A DNA stretch of 64,000 bases from Burkholderiales bacterium PBB1 (GTDB lineage: Bacteria > Pseudomonadota > Gammaproteobacteria > Burkholderiales > Burkholderiaceae_C): assembly GCA_002255905.1 (NCBI GenBank), contig NKIN01000005.1, forward strand, positions 1 to 64,000. The letters are read 5' to 3'. How positions within the stretch are numbered: the first letter of the stretch is position 1; every line of letters begins with the position of its first letter. The position numbers and the translations under genes are program-made. The notes beneath the pieces are model-generated. The model was not told the DNA's origin, did not search any database, and saw nothing but the letters and a program-made list of their open reading frames with translations. Positions 18,860 through 30,080 of the stretch are shown piece by piece.

Positions 18860-21800
18860 ATGAACCCGTCTCGCGTCTTCATCGAACGCCCGGTCGCGAC
18901 CTCGCTGCTGATGCTGGCGATCCTGCTGGCCGGGTTGCTGGCCTACCGGCTGATGCCGCTGTCGGCCTTGCCGGAGGTGGATTACCCGACGATCCAGGTC
19001 ACCACGCTGTACCCAGGCGCCAGCCCGGACGTGATGTCCACGTCAGTGACCGCGCCGCTGGAGCGCCAGTTCGGGCAGATGCCGGGGCTGAACCAGATGA
19101 CGAGCAGCAGTTCGGGCGGGGCCTCGGTGATCACGCTGCGCTTCTCGCTCGGCCTGTCGCTTGACGTCGCCGAGCAGGAGGTGCAGGCAGCGATCAACGC
19201 GGGCACCAACCTGCTGCCCGGCGACCTGCCGATGCCACCGATCTACAGCAAGGTCAATCCGGCCGATGCGCCGGTGCTGACCATCGCCGTGACATCACCG
19301 TCGCTGCCGATGATCAAGCTGCACGACCTAGTCGAGAACCGTCTGGCGCCCAAGCTCTCGCAGGTCGAGGGTGTCGGACTGGTCAGCATCGCGGGTGGCC
19401 GACGCCCGGCGGTGCGCATCCAGGGCAATGCGCATGCCATGGCGTCTTTGGGCCTGTCGCTCGAAGATGTGCGCACCGCCATCGTGGCAGCCAATGTCAA
19501 TCAGGCCAAGGGCAGCTTCAACGGCCCGCAGCGGGCCTCGACCATCGATGCCAACGACCAGCTGAAGTCGGCCGCGGAGTACCAGGACCTGATCCTGGCC
19601 TGGAAGAACGGCAGTCCGGTCCGCCTGAAGGAGGTGGCGCAGGTGGTCGACGACGCCGAGAACCTGCGCCTGGCCGCATGGTCGGATCGCACGCCGGGCG
19701 TGATTCTCAACGTGCAGCGCCAGCCGGGCGCCAACGTGATCGAAACGGTCGACCGCGTTCGGGCCTTGTTGCCTCGGCTGCAGGCCACGTTGCCGGCGTC
19801 GGTCGACGTGCAGGTCATTGCCGACCGCACCACCACCATCCGTGCGGCGGTGGACGACACCGAGCTCGAGCTGCTGCTGGCGGTCGCCCTCGTGGTGATG
19901 GTGATCTTTCTGTTCCTGCGCAGCGCCAGTGCGACCGTGATCCCGAGCGTGGCCGTGCCGCTGAGCCTGGTGGGCACCTTCGGCGTCATCTACCTCGCCG
20001 GGTTCTCGATCAACAACCTCACATTGATGGCGCTGGTGATCTCCACCGGCTTCGTCGTCGACGACGCGATCGTGATGATCGAGAACATTGCGCGCTTCAT
20101 CGAAGAAGGCGACTCGCCCATGCAGGCTGCCTTGAAGGGCAGCCAGCAGATCGGCTTCACCATCATCTCGCTGACGGTCTCGCTGCTGGCGGTGCTGATC
20201 CCGCTGCTGTTCATGGGCGATGTGGTCGGTCGCCTGTTCCACGAGTTCGCCATCACGCTGGCGGTGGCCATCCTGATCTCGGCGTTTGTCTCTCTGACCC
20301 TCACGCCGATGATGAGTGCCCGGCTGTTGCGTCCCGAGCGCGAACGCCGCCACGGTGGCGTCGGCGACCGGTTCGCGCGGCGTTTCGATGACCTGGTGGC
20401 CGCCTACGGCCGTGCGCTGACCTGGGTGCTGGACCGCCCCCGCGCGACGCTCGGGGTCTTCGCGGTGACGCTGGGCCTGACCGCGCTGCTGTATGGGCTC
20501 GTGCCCAAGGGCTTCTTTCCGGTGCAGGACACGGGCTTGATCCAGGTCATCACCGAGGCGACGCAGACGACCTCGTTCGATGCCATGGCCCGGCGTCAGC
20601 AGGCGCTGGCCGATGCGATCCTCAAAGACCCGGACGTGGATCACCTCGCATCGTTCATCGGCGTGGACGGCGCCAATGCCACCTTGAACACCGGGCGCAT
20701 GCAGATCACGCTGAAGCCCTTCGCACAGCGCGACGCATCGGTCTCCGAGGTGATACGCCGGCTCGCCGACGCCACCGCGGATGTGCCGGGCATCACCGCC
20801 TACATGCAGCCGGTGCAGGACCTGACCATCGAGGACCGGGTCTCCAAGACCCAGTACCAGTTCCTGCTGAGCTCGCCCGACGCGAAGGACCTCGCGACCA
20901 GCACCACCCGCCTGCTCGAGCGCCTGCGCCTGCGGCCCGAACTGGTGGACGTGGCGAGCGACTTGCAAGACCAAGGTCAGCAGGCTTACGTTCAGATCGA
21001 TCGCGAAGCCGCAGGTCGGCTGGGCGTCACCGTCGCCGCCATCGACAACGCGCTCTACAACGCCTTCGGCCAACGCCTGGTGTCGACCATCTACACCCAG
21101 TCCAGCCAGTACCGGGTGGTGCTGGAGGCAGCGCCGGGCCTCGGCCGAGGCCCGCTGGCCATTTCAGACCTGTACGTGCCAGGCACCAGCACGGGTGCCA
21201 ACGGCACCACGACGCAGGTGCAGGTTCCGCTGTCGTCGGTGGCGCAGGTGCTGGAGCGGCCGGCAGCGCTGGCGATCAACCATGTGGCGCAGTTCCCTTC
21301 GGCCACTGTGTCGTTCAACCTCGCGCCGGGGGTGTCGCTCGGCGAGGCGGTTGACGCGATCCGGGCCGAGGAGGCCGGCCTCGATCTGCCGCTCAGCGTC
21401 GAAACCAGCTTTCAGGGCGCGGCCGAGGCGTTTCGCGCTTCGCTGAGCAGCACGTTGCTGCTGATCCTGGCCGCGGTGGTCACGATGTACATCGTGCTGG
21501 GCGTGCTGTACGAGAGCTATATCCACCCGATCACCATCCTCTCGACGCTGCCGTCGGCGGGTCTCGGTGCCCTGTTGGCGCTGCTGATGGCCGGACAGGA
21601 CCTGGGCGTGGTCGGCGTCATCGGCATCGTGCTGCTGATCGGCATCGTCAAGAAGAACGCGATCATGATGATCGACTTCGCGCTCTATGCCGAGCGCGAG
21701 GAAGGACTGGCGCCGCGCGAGGCCATCCACAAGGCCTGCCTGCTGCGCTTCCGGCCGATCCTGATGACCACGATGGCGGCCCTGCTGGGTGCGCTGCCGC

Positions 21801-21979
21801 TGATGCTGGGCACAGGCGCAGGCCATGAACTGCGGCACCCGCTGGGCGTGACGATGGTCGGCGGGCTGATCGTCAGCCAGCTGCTCACGCTGTTCACGAC
21901 ACCGGTGATCTACCTCGGTTTCGCCCGTCAGGCGCAGCGGCTCAAGGCCTGGCAAGCGAACCGCGCCGCGGCCACATGA
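18860..21979 (+). CDS. mdtB: RND efflux pump subunit MdtB-like
   Basis: 1039 residues from ATG 18860 ([18 protein letters not shown]). HAE1-type inner-membrane proton/drug antiporter with 12 transmembrane helices and two large periplasmic loops. The TM4 proton-relay pair is present in [13 protein letters not shown], and the late [14 protein letters not shown] motif is conserved. The gene is followed by a second RND gene with an ATGA overlap, the arrangement of MdtBC heterotrimers. Substrates cannot be read from sequence. Confidence 0.93.
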   Translation: MNPSRVFIERPVATSLLMLAILLAGLLAYRLMPLSALPEVDYPTIQVTTLYPGASPDVMSTSVTAPLERQFGQMPGLNQMTSSSSGGASVITLRFSLGLSLDVAEQEVQAAINAGTNLLPGDLPMPPIYSKVNPADAPVLTIAVTSPSLPMIKLHDLVENRLAPKLSQVEGVGLVSIAGGRRPAVRIQGNAHAMASLGLSLEDVRTAIVAANVNQAKGSFNGPQRASTIDANDQLKSAAEYQDLILAWKNGSPVRLKEVAQVVDDAENLRLAAWSDRTPGVILNVQRQPGANVIETVDRVRALLPRLQATLPASVDVQVIADRTTTIRAAVDDTELELLLAVALVVMVIFLFLRSASATVIPSVAVPLSLVGTFGVIYLAGFSINNLTLMALVISTGFVVDDAIVMIENIARFIEEGDSPMQAALKGSQQIGFTIISLTVSLLAVLIPLLFMGDVVGRLFHEFAITLAVAILISAFVSLTLTPMMSARLLRPERERRHGGVGDRFARRFDDLVAAYGRALTWVLDRPRATLGVFAVTLGLTALLYGLVPKGFFPVQDTGLIQVITEATQTTSFDAMARRQQALADAILKDPDVDHLASFIGVDGANATLNTGRMQITLKPFAQRDASVSEVIRRLADATADVPGITAYMQPVQDLTIEDRVSKTQYQFLLSSPDAKDLATSTTRLLERLRLRPELVDVASDLQDQGQQAYVQIDREAAGRLGVTVAAIDNALYNAFGQRLVSTIYTQSSQYRVVLEAAPGLGRGPLAISDLYVPGTSTGANGTTTQVQVPLSSVAQVLERPAALAINHVAQFPSATVSFNLAPGVSLGEAVDAIRAEEAGLDLPLSVETSFQGAAEAFRASLSSTLLLILAAVVTMYIVLGVLYESYIHPITILSTLPSAGLGALLALLMAGQDLGVVGVIGIVLLIGIVKKNAIMMIDFALYAEREEGLAPREAIHKACLLRFRPILMTTMAALLGALPLMLGTGAGHELRHPLGVTMVGGLIVSQLLTLFTTPVIYLGFARQAQRLKAWQANRAAAT

Positions 21980-24900
21980 GCATCTCTGCCCCGTTCATCC
22001 ACCGGCCGGTGGCCACGACGCTGATCACGCTGGGCATTGCGCTGGCGGGTCTGCTCGGTTTCCAGCTGCTGCCGATCGCGCCCTTGCCGCAGGTGGACTT
22101 CCCGACCATCTCGGTCAGTGCATCGCTGCCCGGCGCGAATCCCGACACGATGGCGGCCACCGTCTCGGCGCCGCTTGAGCGAGCACTCGGCACCATCGCC
22201 GGCGTCAACGAGATCACCTCGCGTTCGTCGCTGGGCTCGACCAACATCACCTTGCAGTTCGACCTCGACCGCGACATCGACGGCGCCGCCCGCGACGTGC
22301 AGGCGGCGATCAACGCAGCCCGAACGCTGTTGCCCTCGGGCATGCCGAGCAATCCGACCTATCGCAAGGTGAATCCGGCCGCGGCACCGATCATGATCAT
22401 CGCGCTCACCTCCGACACGCTGACGCGCGGCCAGATGTACGACGCGGCCTCCACCGTGCTGGCGCAGCGACTGTCCCAGGTGCGCGGTGTGGGGCAGGTC
22501 AACGTGGGCGGCGGGGCCCTGCCGGCGGTGCGTGTCGAGCTGGACCCCGACAAGCTGGCCGCCAAGGGCATCTCGCTCGACAAGGTGCGACTGGCGATCA
22601 CGGCCACCAACGCCAATCGGCCCAAAGGCTCGGTCGAGGACGGCGATCACCACTGGCAGATCGGTGCCAACGACCAGGCGCTGACGGCAGCCGACTATGC
22701 GCCGGTGCTGGTGACGTACCGAGACGGCGCCGCGGTGCGGCTGCGCGACGTGGCGCGCGTGGTCGATTCGGTGCAGGACGTGCGCAACTACGGTCTGGCC
22801 AATGGCAAGCCGGCAGTGGTGTTGTTCGTGCTCAAGGAGCCCGGTGCCAACATCATCGAGACGGTGCAGCGGGTGCGCGACATCCTGCCGCGCATGCAGG
22901 CCTCGATCCCCGGTGCGATCGATCTCCAGGTGATCAGCGATCGAACGCCGACGATCCGCGCGTCGCTGCAAGAGGTCGAGCGGGCGATGGCCATCTCGGT
23001 CGGGCTGGTCATCCTGGTCGTGTTGCTGTTCCTGAGGAGCTGGCGCGCCACCGTGATCCCGGCGGTCGCGGTGCCGGTGTCGCTGCTGGGCACGTTCGGC
23101 GTGATGTACCTGTGCGGCTACAGCCTGAACAACCTGTCGGCCATGGCCCTGACGGTGGCCACCGGCTTCGTGGTCGACGATGCCATCGTGGTGCTGGAGA
23201 ACATCACCCGCCACATCGAGCAGGGCATGGCGCCTCGCGAAGCGGCGCTGAAGGGCGCGCGCGAGATCGGCTTCACGGTGGTGTCCATCTCGCTGAGCCT
23301 GATCGCGGTCTTCATCCCGCTGTTGCTGATGGGTGGCATCGTCGGTCGGCTGTTCCGCGAGTTCGCCATCGTGCTGTCGGCCTCCATCCTGGTGTCGATG
23401 CTGGTGTCGCTGACGACCACGCCCATGATGGCCGCGCGGCTGCTCCAGCCGCGTGCCGAAAAGCATGCGCCGGGCCGCACCGGGCGGCTGGTGGAACGCG
23501 CCAGCGGTGCGCTGCTGCGCGGCTATCGGCGCTCGCTGATCTGGACGCTGCGCCACCAGCCCGTGGCCCTCCTGGCGCTGGCGGGGGTGGTCGCGCTCAA
23601 TGTCCATCTGTACACGACGATCCCCAAGACCTTCTTCCCGCAGCAGGACACCGGCTCGCTGGTCGGTGGTGTCCAGGCCGATCAGGGCAGCTCGTTCCAG
23701 GTCATGCAGGCTCGCCTCGACAAGTTCATGGCCATCGTGCAGGCCGACCCGGCGGTGGCCCATGTCAGTGGGTCGACCGGTGGTGGCCAGAGCAATTCCG
23801 CCAATTTCTACATCACCCTCAAGCCGCTGGCCGAGCGCAAGGTGTCGGCCGATGAGGTGGTGGCTCGCCTGCGCGACAAGCTCAGCCACGAGCCCGGGGC
23901 CAACCTGTTCTTTGCGCCAGTGCAGGACATCCGCATCGGGGGCCGTCAGTCGAACGCGCAGTACCAGTACACCTTGCAGGCCGACGATGTGGACAGCTTG
24001 CGCACCTGGGGGCCGCGGGTGCGCAACGCGATGTCGCAGCTGCCCGAACTCGCCGACGTCAACACCGATCAGCAGGACAAGGGCCTGCAGACCTCGCTGG
24101 TGATCGACCGCGACGCCGCCGCGCAGTTGGGGGTCACAGTGAGCAACCTGGACAGCGCGTTGAACAACGCCTTCGGGCAGCGCCAGGTCGGGGTGATCTA
24201 CAACGCGCTGAACCAGTACCGCGTGGTGATGGAGCTGGCGCCGCAGTACCTGCAGGGACCGGAGACGCTGAACCACTTCTATCTCACCAGCACGTCGGGC
24301 GCGCAGGTGCCACTGTCGGCCATTGCCCGGGTGGAGACCACCAACACCCCGCTGTCCGTCAATCACCAGAGCGGCTCACCGGCCTCGACGATCAGCTTCA
24401 ACCTTCCCCCAGGCGTGTCGCTGTCGGACGCCACGGCGGCCATCGGGAACGCGATGGCCGAGCTCGGGGTGCCGGTGTCGGTTCGGGGGGGCTTCCAGGG
24501 CACGGCCAACGCGTTCCAGCAGTCGTTGTCGTCGCAGCCGGTGCTGATCCTGGCGGCCATCGTCGCGATCTACCTGGTGCTCGGCATGCTCTACGAGAGC
24601 CTGATCCACCCAGTGACCATCCTCTCGACATTGCCGTCCGCCGGTGTCGGCGCGCTGCTGGCACTGATGCTGTTCAAGACGGATTTTTCGATCATCGCGT
24701 TGATCGCGGTGATCCTGCTGATCGGCATCGTCAAGAAGAACGCGATCATGATGATCGACTTCGCAATCGTGCGGCAACGCGAAGGCCAGGCGAGCGCAGG
24801 CGCCGCGATCTACCGCGCGGCCAACCTGCGACTGCGGCCCATCCTGATGACGACTTTCGCCGCGATCTTCGGCGCTATGCCGCTGGCCCTGGGCACAGGC

Positions 24901-25080
24901 GACGGGGCTGAATTGCGCCAACCGCTGGGCATCGCGATCGTCGGCGGGCTCATCCTCAGCCAGTTGCTGACGCTGTACACCACCCCCGTGGTGTTCGTGT
25001 TGATGGACCGGTTGAGCGCCGAGCGCTGGCGAACGCGGCGTGCCGCTGCGGCCGCGACCCTCCAAGTGGCATCTGCCTAG
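21976..25080 (+). CDS. mdtC: RND efflux pump subunit MdtC-like
   Basis: 1034 residues, similar to its upstream neighbour but clearly diverged. It has [20 protein letters not shown] at the start, [13 protein letters not shown] in TM4 and [14 protein letters not shown] near TM10. In the MdtABC family this subunit pairs with MdtB in a 2:1 pump. It overlaps mdtB by four bases, ensuring coupled translation. Confidence 0.93.
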   Translation: MSISAPFIHRPVATTLITLGIALAGLLGFQLLPIAPLPQVDFPTISVSASLPGANPDTMAATVSAPLERALGTIAGVNEITSRSSLGSTNITLQFDLDRDIDGAARDVQAAINAARTLLPSGMPSNPTYRKVNPAAAPIMIIALTSDTLTRGQMYDAASTVLAQRLSQVRGVGQVNVGGGALPAVRVELDPDKLAAKGISLDKVRLAITATNANRPKGSVEDGDHHWQIGANDQALTAADYAPVLVTYRDGAAVRLRDVARVVDSVQDVRNYGLANGKPAVVLFVLKEPGANIIETVQRVRDILPRMQASIPGAIDLQVISDRTPTIRASLQEVERAMAISVGLVILVVLLFLRSWRATVIPAVAVPVSLLGTFGVMYLCGYSLNNLSAMALTVATGFVVDDAIVVLENITRHIEQGMAPREAALKGAREIGFTVVSISLSLIAVFIPLLLMGGIVGRLFREFAIVLSASILVSMLVSLTTTPMMAARLLQPRAEKHAPGRTGRLVERASGALLRGYRRSLIWTLRHQPVALLALAGVVALNVHLYTTIPKTFFPQQDTGSLVGGVQADQGSSFQVMQARLDKFMAIVQADPAVAHVSGSTGGGQSNSANFYITLKPLAERKVSADEVVARLRDKLSHEPGANLFFAPVQDIRIGGRQSNAQYQYTLQADDVDSLRTWGPRVRNAMSQLPELADVNTDQQDKGLQTSLVIDRDAAAQLGVTVSNLDSALNNAFGQRQVGVIYNALNQYRVVMELAPQYLQGPETLNHFYLTSTSGAQVPLSAIARVETTNTPLSVNHQSGSPASTISFNLPPGVSLSDATAAIGNAMAELGVPVSVRGGFQGTANAFQQSLSSQPVLILAAIVAIYLVLGMLYESLIHPVTILSTLPSAGVGALLALMLFKTDFSIIALIAVILLIGIVKKNAIMMIDFAIVRQREGQASAGAAIYRAANLRLRPILMTTFAAIFGAMPLALGTGDGAELRQPLGIAIVGGLILSQLLTLYTTPVVFVLMDRLSAERWRTRRAAAAATLQVASA

Positions 25081-25086
25081 AGTTCC

Positions 25087-26493
25087 ATGACGCACCGAAT
25101 CCATCTGACCTTGATGCCGGTGGCCGCGGCCATGCTGATGACGGCCTGCGCCGTCACCCGCGTGGATCCGCCGCCACCGGTGGCCGCCGCCGCACAGTAC
25201 AAGGAGGCCGCAGGCTGGACGCACGCGTCTGCCGAGACTTCGGTGCCCGACGACTGGTGGACGCTGTTCAACGACCCGTTGCTCAACGATCTGCAGCGCC
25301 AGCTGGTGATCGGCAACGAGAACCTGAGATCGTCGTTGTCGGCCGTGGCCAGTGCGCGGGCGCTGTACGACGCGAGCCGCAGCGCGCTGTGGCCCACGCT
25401 CTCGGTCGGTGCCGGGGCGACGCGCAGTGAGTCGCCGAGTTCGAGCAGCGCCGACCGATCGTCCAAGCCGGTCAACAGCCTGAACCTGACCACCACGGCC
25501 AGTTGGGAGGTCGACCTGTGGGGCCGGCTGACCGGCGCCCGAGCGGGCGCGCAGGCCTCGTTCCAGGCCAGTGCCGACGACCTCGCAGCGGTCCGCCTGT
25601 CGGCGCAGGCGTTGCTGGTGCAGACCTACCTCTCGCTGCGCACCGCCGATGCGCAACTCTCGGTGCTGGCGCGCAGCATCGCGGCCTACCAGCAGTCGCT
25701 GGCATTGACGCAGGTGCGCTACGAGGGCGGCGTGGCCGCACGCACCGATGTGCTGCAGGCACAGACACAGCTCAAGTCGGCACAAGCGCAGTCGGCCGAC
25801 CTGACGGCCCAGCGGGCGCAGCTCGAACATGCGATCGCGGTGCTGCTTGGGGCGCCACCGGTGTCGCTGACGCTGGCAAGTCAGGCCAGCCTGCCGCCAC
25901 TGCCGGAGGTGCCGCAGATGCTGCCCGCGACGCTGCTGCAGCGCCGCCCCGACATCGCCGCTGCCCGGCAGCGCGTGGCCGCGGCCTATGCCCAGATCGG
26001 GGTGAGCGACGCCGCCTTCTTTCCGGACCTGACGCTGTCGGCCAGCGCGGGGTTTCGCAGCTCGACGCTGTCGAACCTGTTCAGCGCCCCCAACCTGCTG
26101 TGGTCGCTGGGCCCTACGCTGACCCAGGCGATCTTCGATGGAGGGCAGCGCAAGCTGGCCAGTGCGCAGGCCACCGCGGCGGCCGATCAGGCCACATCGG
26201 CATACCGACAGACCGTGCTCACCGCCTTGCAGGAGGTCGAAGACAACCTCGTGCTCGCACAGCAGTTGCAGCAAGAGGCACAGTGGCAAAGCGAGGCCCT
26301 GCAAGCGGCGCAAAGCAACCTCGACATCACGCTCGAGCAGTACCGCGCCGGCACGGTGAGCTACCTCAACGTGGTGGTGGCGCAGACCGCGGCGCTGGGC
26401 AGCGAGAACACGCTGCTGTCGGTGCGCAACCGCCAGCTTGCGGCGGTCAATCAGCTGCTGAAGAACATCGCGGGCCGCTGGAAGCCTGCGTGA
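25087..26493 (+). CDS. Outer-membrane efflux lipoprotein (NodT/OprM family)
   Basis: 468 residues with a lipoprotein signal ending LMTAC (lipidated C21). The mature part has two repeated OEP domains: DDWWTLFNDPLLNDLQRQLV, TASWEVDLWGR and YEGGVAARTDVLQAQTQLKSA in the first, and QRRPDIAAARQRVAAAYAQI and AGTVSYLNVVVAQ in the second. It trimerises into the TolC-like exit duct for the adjacent MdtABC pump. It starts 6 bp after mdtC, so the operon encodes a complete tripartite system. Confidence 0.93.
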   Translation: MTHRIHLTLMPVAAAMLMTACAVTRVDPPPPVAAAAQYKEAAGWTHASAETSVPDDWWTLFNDPLLNDLQRQLVIGNENLRSSLSAVASARALYDASRSALWPTLSVGAGATRSESPSSSSADRSSKPVNSLNLTTTASWEVDLWGRLTGARAGAQASFQASADDLAAVRLSAQALLVQTYLSLRTADAQLSVLARSIAAYQQSLALTQVRYEGGVAARTDVLQAQTQLKSAQAQSADLTAQRAQLEHAIAVLLGAPPVSLTLASQASLPPLPEVPQMLPATLLQRRPDIAAARQRVAAAYAQIGVSDAAFFPDLTLSASAGFRSSTLSNLFSAPNLLWSLGPTLTQAIFDGGQRKLASAQATAAADQATSAYRQTVLTALQEVEDNLVLAQQLQQEAQWQSEALQAAQSNLDITLEQYRAGTVSYLNVVVAQTAALGSENTLLSVRNRQLAAVNQLLKNIAGRWKPA

Positions 26494-26557
26494 GCGGCTG
26501 AGTGGTCGCCACGCATGCCTTGCTGCGGTGGGACCCGGCACGAGAGAATCGGCTCGC

Positions 26558-27604
26558 ATGAACGTCATCCCTGCCTCGCCCCCAGCTGGCACCACCTCGT
26601 CGTCGCCTTTGCTGGTGGCCGACATCGGCGGCACGCATGCACGCTTCGGGCTGGTCGAGGGGCCAGCGCGCTTGCTCACGCAGGTACAGCGCCTGCGGAC
26701 CGAAGACCACCCGCAGCTGGTCGATGCCGCGCGCGCCTATCTGGCCACGCTGCCGACCGGCGTCGCGCGACCGGCCCTGGCCTGTCTGGCCGTGGCGGCG
26801 CCTCTCGACGGCGACGAGGTGCGCTTCATCAACCACCCCTGGCGCTTCTCGCGCGCAGCCTTGCAACGCGAGCTGGGATTCGATCGCCTGGTTCTGCTCA
26901 ATGACTTCGAAGCGCTGGCGCTGGCGTTGCCGCATCTCACCGATGCAGGCTTGCGCCGTCACGAGACCGGGCCGGTGCGGTCCAGCCCGCCGCGCGGCGC
27001 GCTGGCTGTTGTCGGGCCCGGCACCGGCCTGGGTGTTGCAGGCCTGGTCCCTACCCCGGTGGGCTGGCAGGCGATTCCAGGAGAGGGTGGGCATGTGACG
27101 CTGGCCGCCTGTGACGACTTCGAGGCCGCGGTGCTGGCGGCCGCGCGGCGCGAGCTCGCCCACGTGTCGGCCGAACGGTTGCTGTCGGGCGTCGGGCTGC
27201 CGCTGTTGCATCGCGCGGTGGCGCTGGCGTCGGGCCGTTCCGTCGACGTGGCGATGCGCACCGAAGCCATCCTGCAGCGCGGCATCGATCACGCCAGCGG
27301 CGTCGGCAGCGATGCCGATTGCGCCAGGACCCTGGCGGTGTTCTGCGCCATGCTGGGCACGGTCGCAGGCAACGTCGCGTTGACGCTGGGCGCGCGCGGC
27401 GGGCTCTACATCGGCGGCGGCATCGTGCCGCGCATGGCTGATCTGTTCTTTGCCTCGAGCTTTCGCGAGCGCTTCGAGGCGAAGGGGCGCTACAGCGACT
27501 ACATGCGCGCCATCCCGACGGCGTTGATCATCGATCCGCAGGCGGCCATGACGGGTGCCGCGGCCGCCCTGCAGATGGCTGTCGGAGCCGCCACCCTCCC
27601 CTGA
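26558..27604 (+). CDS. glk: Glucokinase
   Basis: 348 residues from ATG 26558. The phosphate-binding motif LVADIGGTHARFGLVEG lies near residue 20, followed by NHPWRFSR, LLNDFEALALAL, GPGTGLGVAGLV and the PGEGGHVTLA segment typical of GlkA of proteobacteria. It phosphorylates glucose with ATP to glucose-6-phosphate. It is a separate unit after the efflux operon, with no clear Shine-Dalgarno before the start. Confidence 0.93.
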   Translation: MNVIPASPPAGTTSSSPLLVADIGGTHARFGLVEGPARLLTQVQRLRTEDHPQLVDAARAYLATLPTGVARPALACLAVAAPLDGDEVRFINHPWRFSRAALQRELGFDRLVLLNDFEALALALPHLTDAGLRRHETGPVRSSPPRGALAVVGPGTGLGVAGLVPTPVGWQAIPGEGGHVTLAACDDFEAAVLAAARRELAHVSAERLLSGVGLPLLHRAVALASGRSVDVAMRTEAILQRGIDHASGVGSDADCARTLAVFCAMLGTVAGNVALTLGARGGLYIGGGIVPRMADLFFASSFRERFEAKGRYSDYMRAIPTALIIDPQAAMTGAAAALQMAVGAATLP

Positions 27605-27704
27605 GCGGCCGTGGTGTCGCCCCGTGTGATTGGCGTGATGAGGCGGGATCGGATCTGCCCGCGCGACCGCTGAGGTCATGCCGGATTGCCCCAAGGCGCC
27701 ACCG

Positions 27705-27710
27705 TACAAT
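27705..27710 (+). promoter_or_regulatory. Possible -10 of the yajC-secDF operon
   Basis: TACAAT at 27705-27710 matches the sigma-70 -10 in five of six positions and lies 49 bp before yajC. The upstream TTGCCC is only 13 bp away, so the -35 is uncertain. Confidence 0.35.
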
Positions 27711-27759
27711 CTCCGGGTTTTGCCCAGGGCGTTTTCCGCCGACCAACAGAGGAATCCAC

Positions 27760-28092
27760 GTGTTCATTTCTGAAGCTTTCGCCCAGTCCGCACCGGCTGC
27801 CACCGGGAGCCCCGACATGCTCGGCAGCCTCGGGTCCATGCTGCCGCTGATACTGATGTTCGTGGTGCTGTACTTCGTGATGATTCGTCCGCAGATGAAG
27901 CGTCAGAAGGAGCACAGGGCGATGGTCGACGCGCTGGCTAAGGGCGATGAGGTGGTCATCGGTGGCGGCGTGCTCGGCAAGGTTGCGAAATTGGGCGAAA
28001 CCTACCTGTCGGTCGAAGTTGCCGCAGGCGTCGAACTCCAGGTGCAGCGCTCATCGGTGCTGCAGGTGCTGCCCAAGGGCACCATCAAGTAA
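27760..28092 (+). CDS. yajC: Sec translocon accessory subunit YajC
   Basis: 110 residues from GTG 27760. One N-terminal transmembrane helix (MLPLILMFVVLYFVMIRPQM) is followed by a cytoplasmic beta domain (LAKGDEVVIGGGVLGKVAKL). YajC associates with SecDF and YidC. The preceding AGAGGAA is a good ribosome-binding site. secD follows after 96 bp. Confidence 0.95.
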   Translation: MFISEAFAQSAPAATGSPDMLGSLGSMLPLILMFVVLYFVMIRPQMKRQKEHRAMVDALAKGDEVVIGGGVLGKVAKLGETYLSVEVAAGVELQVQRSSVLQVLPKGTIK

Positions 28093-28188
28093 GAGCCCGG
28101 CGCAGGCTGCTGCGTTGTCGGCGCGACACCCCCACGTCTTCGGCGCTGACCTTTCGGCCAGCTGCCGATTGATCGCCAGAAAGGCGTC

Positions 28189-30066
28189 ATGAACCGCTAT
28201 CCCCTCTGGAAATACGCGATCCTGCTGGTGGCCTTGCTGGTGGGCCTGGTCTATACCTTGCCCAACCTGTTCGGAGAAGCGCCCGCAGTGCAGGTGAGCA
28301 GCGGCCGCGCCACCTTGAAGGTCGATGCCAGCCTCGCCACCCGCGTGGAGGAGGTGCTCACGCAGGCGGGCCTGAAGGCCGACTTCGTGCAGTTCGAAGG
28401 CAATTCGGTCCGGGCCCGCTTTGCCGACACCGATACGCAGATCAAGGCCAAGGACGCGATCGGCAAGGCGCTGAACCCCGACGCCGCCGACCCGAGCTAC
28501 ATCGTGGCGCTGAACCTGCTGTCACGCTCGCCGCACTGGCTGACCGCCGTGCATGCGTTGCCGATGTCTCTGGGACTGGACCTGCGCGGCGGTGTCCACT
28601 TCCTAATGCAGGTCGACATGAAGTCGGCCTTGACGAAGAAGGCCGAGTCGCTCACCGGCGACGTGCGCCAGTTGCTGCGTGACAAGAACCTGCGCCACGC
28701 CGGCATCGTGCGCGAGGGCGATTCGGTGGTGGTGCGCTTTCGCGACCGCGACACCTACACCGCAGCGCGCGGTCTTCTGGAAGACGAACTGCGCGATCTG
28801 CAGTGGGTTGAAACGCCCGATGGCACGGACATCAAGCTGGTCGGTTCATTGAAGCCCGCCGCGTCTCGCCTGGTGCAGGAGGCTGCAGTCAAGCAGAACA
28901 TCACCACACTGCACAACCGGGTCAATGAACTTGGCGTTTCGGAGCCCGTGATCCAGCAGCAGGGCGCCGACCGCGTGGTGGTTCAATTGCCCGGGGTGCA
29001 GGACACCGCCAAGGCCAAGGACATCATCGGCCGCACCGCCACCCTGGAGGTGCGCATGGTCGATGAAAGCGCTGAAGCGGCGGCGGCCGCTGCGGGCACC
29101 GGGCCGGTGCCCTTCGGTACCGAGCGCTACACCGAGCGCAACGGCGTCGCGATCATCGTCAAGCGCCAGGTGGTGTTGACCGGCGAGAACCTCACCGATG
29201 CGCAGGCCGGCTTCGACGGGCAGACGCACGAACCCAGCGTCAACCTGACGCTGGACGCCAAAGGCGCGCGCATCTTCAAGGATGTGACGCGCGAGAACAT
29301 CGGCAAGCGCATGGCGATCCTGCTGTTCGAGAAGGGCAAGGGCGAAGTCGTCACCGCGCCGGTGATCCGGGCCGAGATCGGTGGCGGCCGCGTGCAGATC
29401 TCGGGACGCATGACCACCGCCGAGGCCGCTGACACCTCGCTGCTGCTGCGTTCGGGTTCGCTGGCAGCACCGATGGAGATCATCGAAGAGCGCACGATCG
29501 GGCCAAGCCTGGGTGCGGACAACATCTCCAAGGGCTTCAACAGCGTGCTGTACGGCTTCGCAGCCATCGCCGTATTCATGTGCGTTTACTACATGCTGTT
29601 CGGCATGATCTCGACGCTGGCACTGGCGTTCAACCTGCTGTTGCTGGTGTCGGTGCTGTCGATGCTGCAGGCCAGCCTGACGCTGCCCGGCATGGCGGCG
29701 ATCGCGCTGACGCTGGGCATGGCGATCGACGCCAATGTGCTGATCAACGAACGGGTGCGCGAGGAACTGCGCAATGGCGCATCGCCGCAGGCGGCGATCC
29801 ACAACGGCTACGAACGGGCCTTCACCACCATCCTCGACTCCAACGTCACCACGCTGATCGCGGGATTGGCGCTGCTGACCTTCGGTTCCGGCCCGGTGCG
29901 CGGTTTCGCGGTGGTGCATTGTCTTGGCATCCTGACCTCGATGTTCTCGGCCGTGGTCTTCTCGCGCGGACTGGTCAACCTCTGGTACGGGCGGCAGAAG
30001 AAGCTCAAGGGTGTGTCCATCGGGCAGGTCTGGAAGCCCGCCGCTGACGTTGGCGCCAAGCGCTGA
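28189..30066 (+). CDS. secD: Protein translocase subunit SecD
   Basis: 625 residues: one N-terminal helix, a large periplasmic domain (residues ~30-440) and five more helices. The signature LGLDLRGGVHFLMQVD is near residue 128, and GMAIDANVLINERVREELR marks the proton-conducting TM region. SecDF uses the proton motive force to pull exported proteins out of SecY. It is followed by secF after 14 bp. Confidence 0.97.
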   Translation: MNRYPLWKYAILLVALLVGLVYTLPNLFGEAPAVQVSSGRATLKVDASLATRVEEVLTQAGLKADFVQFEGNSVRARFADTDTQIKAKDAIGKALNPDAADPSYIVALNLLSRSPHWLTAVHALPMSLGLDLRGGVHFLMQVDMKSALTKKAESLTGDVRQLLRDKNLRHAGIVREGDSVVVRFRDRDTYTAARGLLEDELRDLQWVETPDGTDIKLVGSLKPAASRLVQEAAVKQNITTLHNRVNELGVSEPVIQQQGADRVVVQLPGVQDTAKAKDIIGRTATLEVRMVDESAEAAAAAAGTGPVPFGTERYTERNGVAIIVKRQVVLTGENLTDAQAGFDGQTHEPSVNLTLDAKGARIFKDVTRENIGKRMAILLFEKGKGEVVTAPVIRAEIGGGRVQISGRMTTAEAADTSLLLRSGSLAAPMEIIEERTIGPSLGADNISKGFNSVLYGFAAIAVFMCVYYMLFGMISTLALAFNLLLLVSVLSMLQASLTLPGMAAIALTLGMAIDANVLINERVREELRNGASPQAAIHNGYERAFTTILDSNVTTLIAGLALLTFGSGPVRGFAVVHCLGILTSMFSAVVFSRGLVNLWYGRQKKLKGVSIGQVWKPAADVGAKR

Positions 30067-30080
30067 GACAGGAGCCGACC

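Noticed and set aside
21928..24366. Very long open frame (over 800 codons) antisense to mdtC
   Set aside because: It is a His/Arg/Gln-rich shadow frame produced by high-GC codon bias opposite a clear RND gene, with no recognisable domain.
24376..26679. Long antisense frame across the mdtC/outer-membrane channel genes
   Set aside because: Spans two well-supported genes on the opposite strand and has low-complexity composition.
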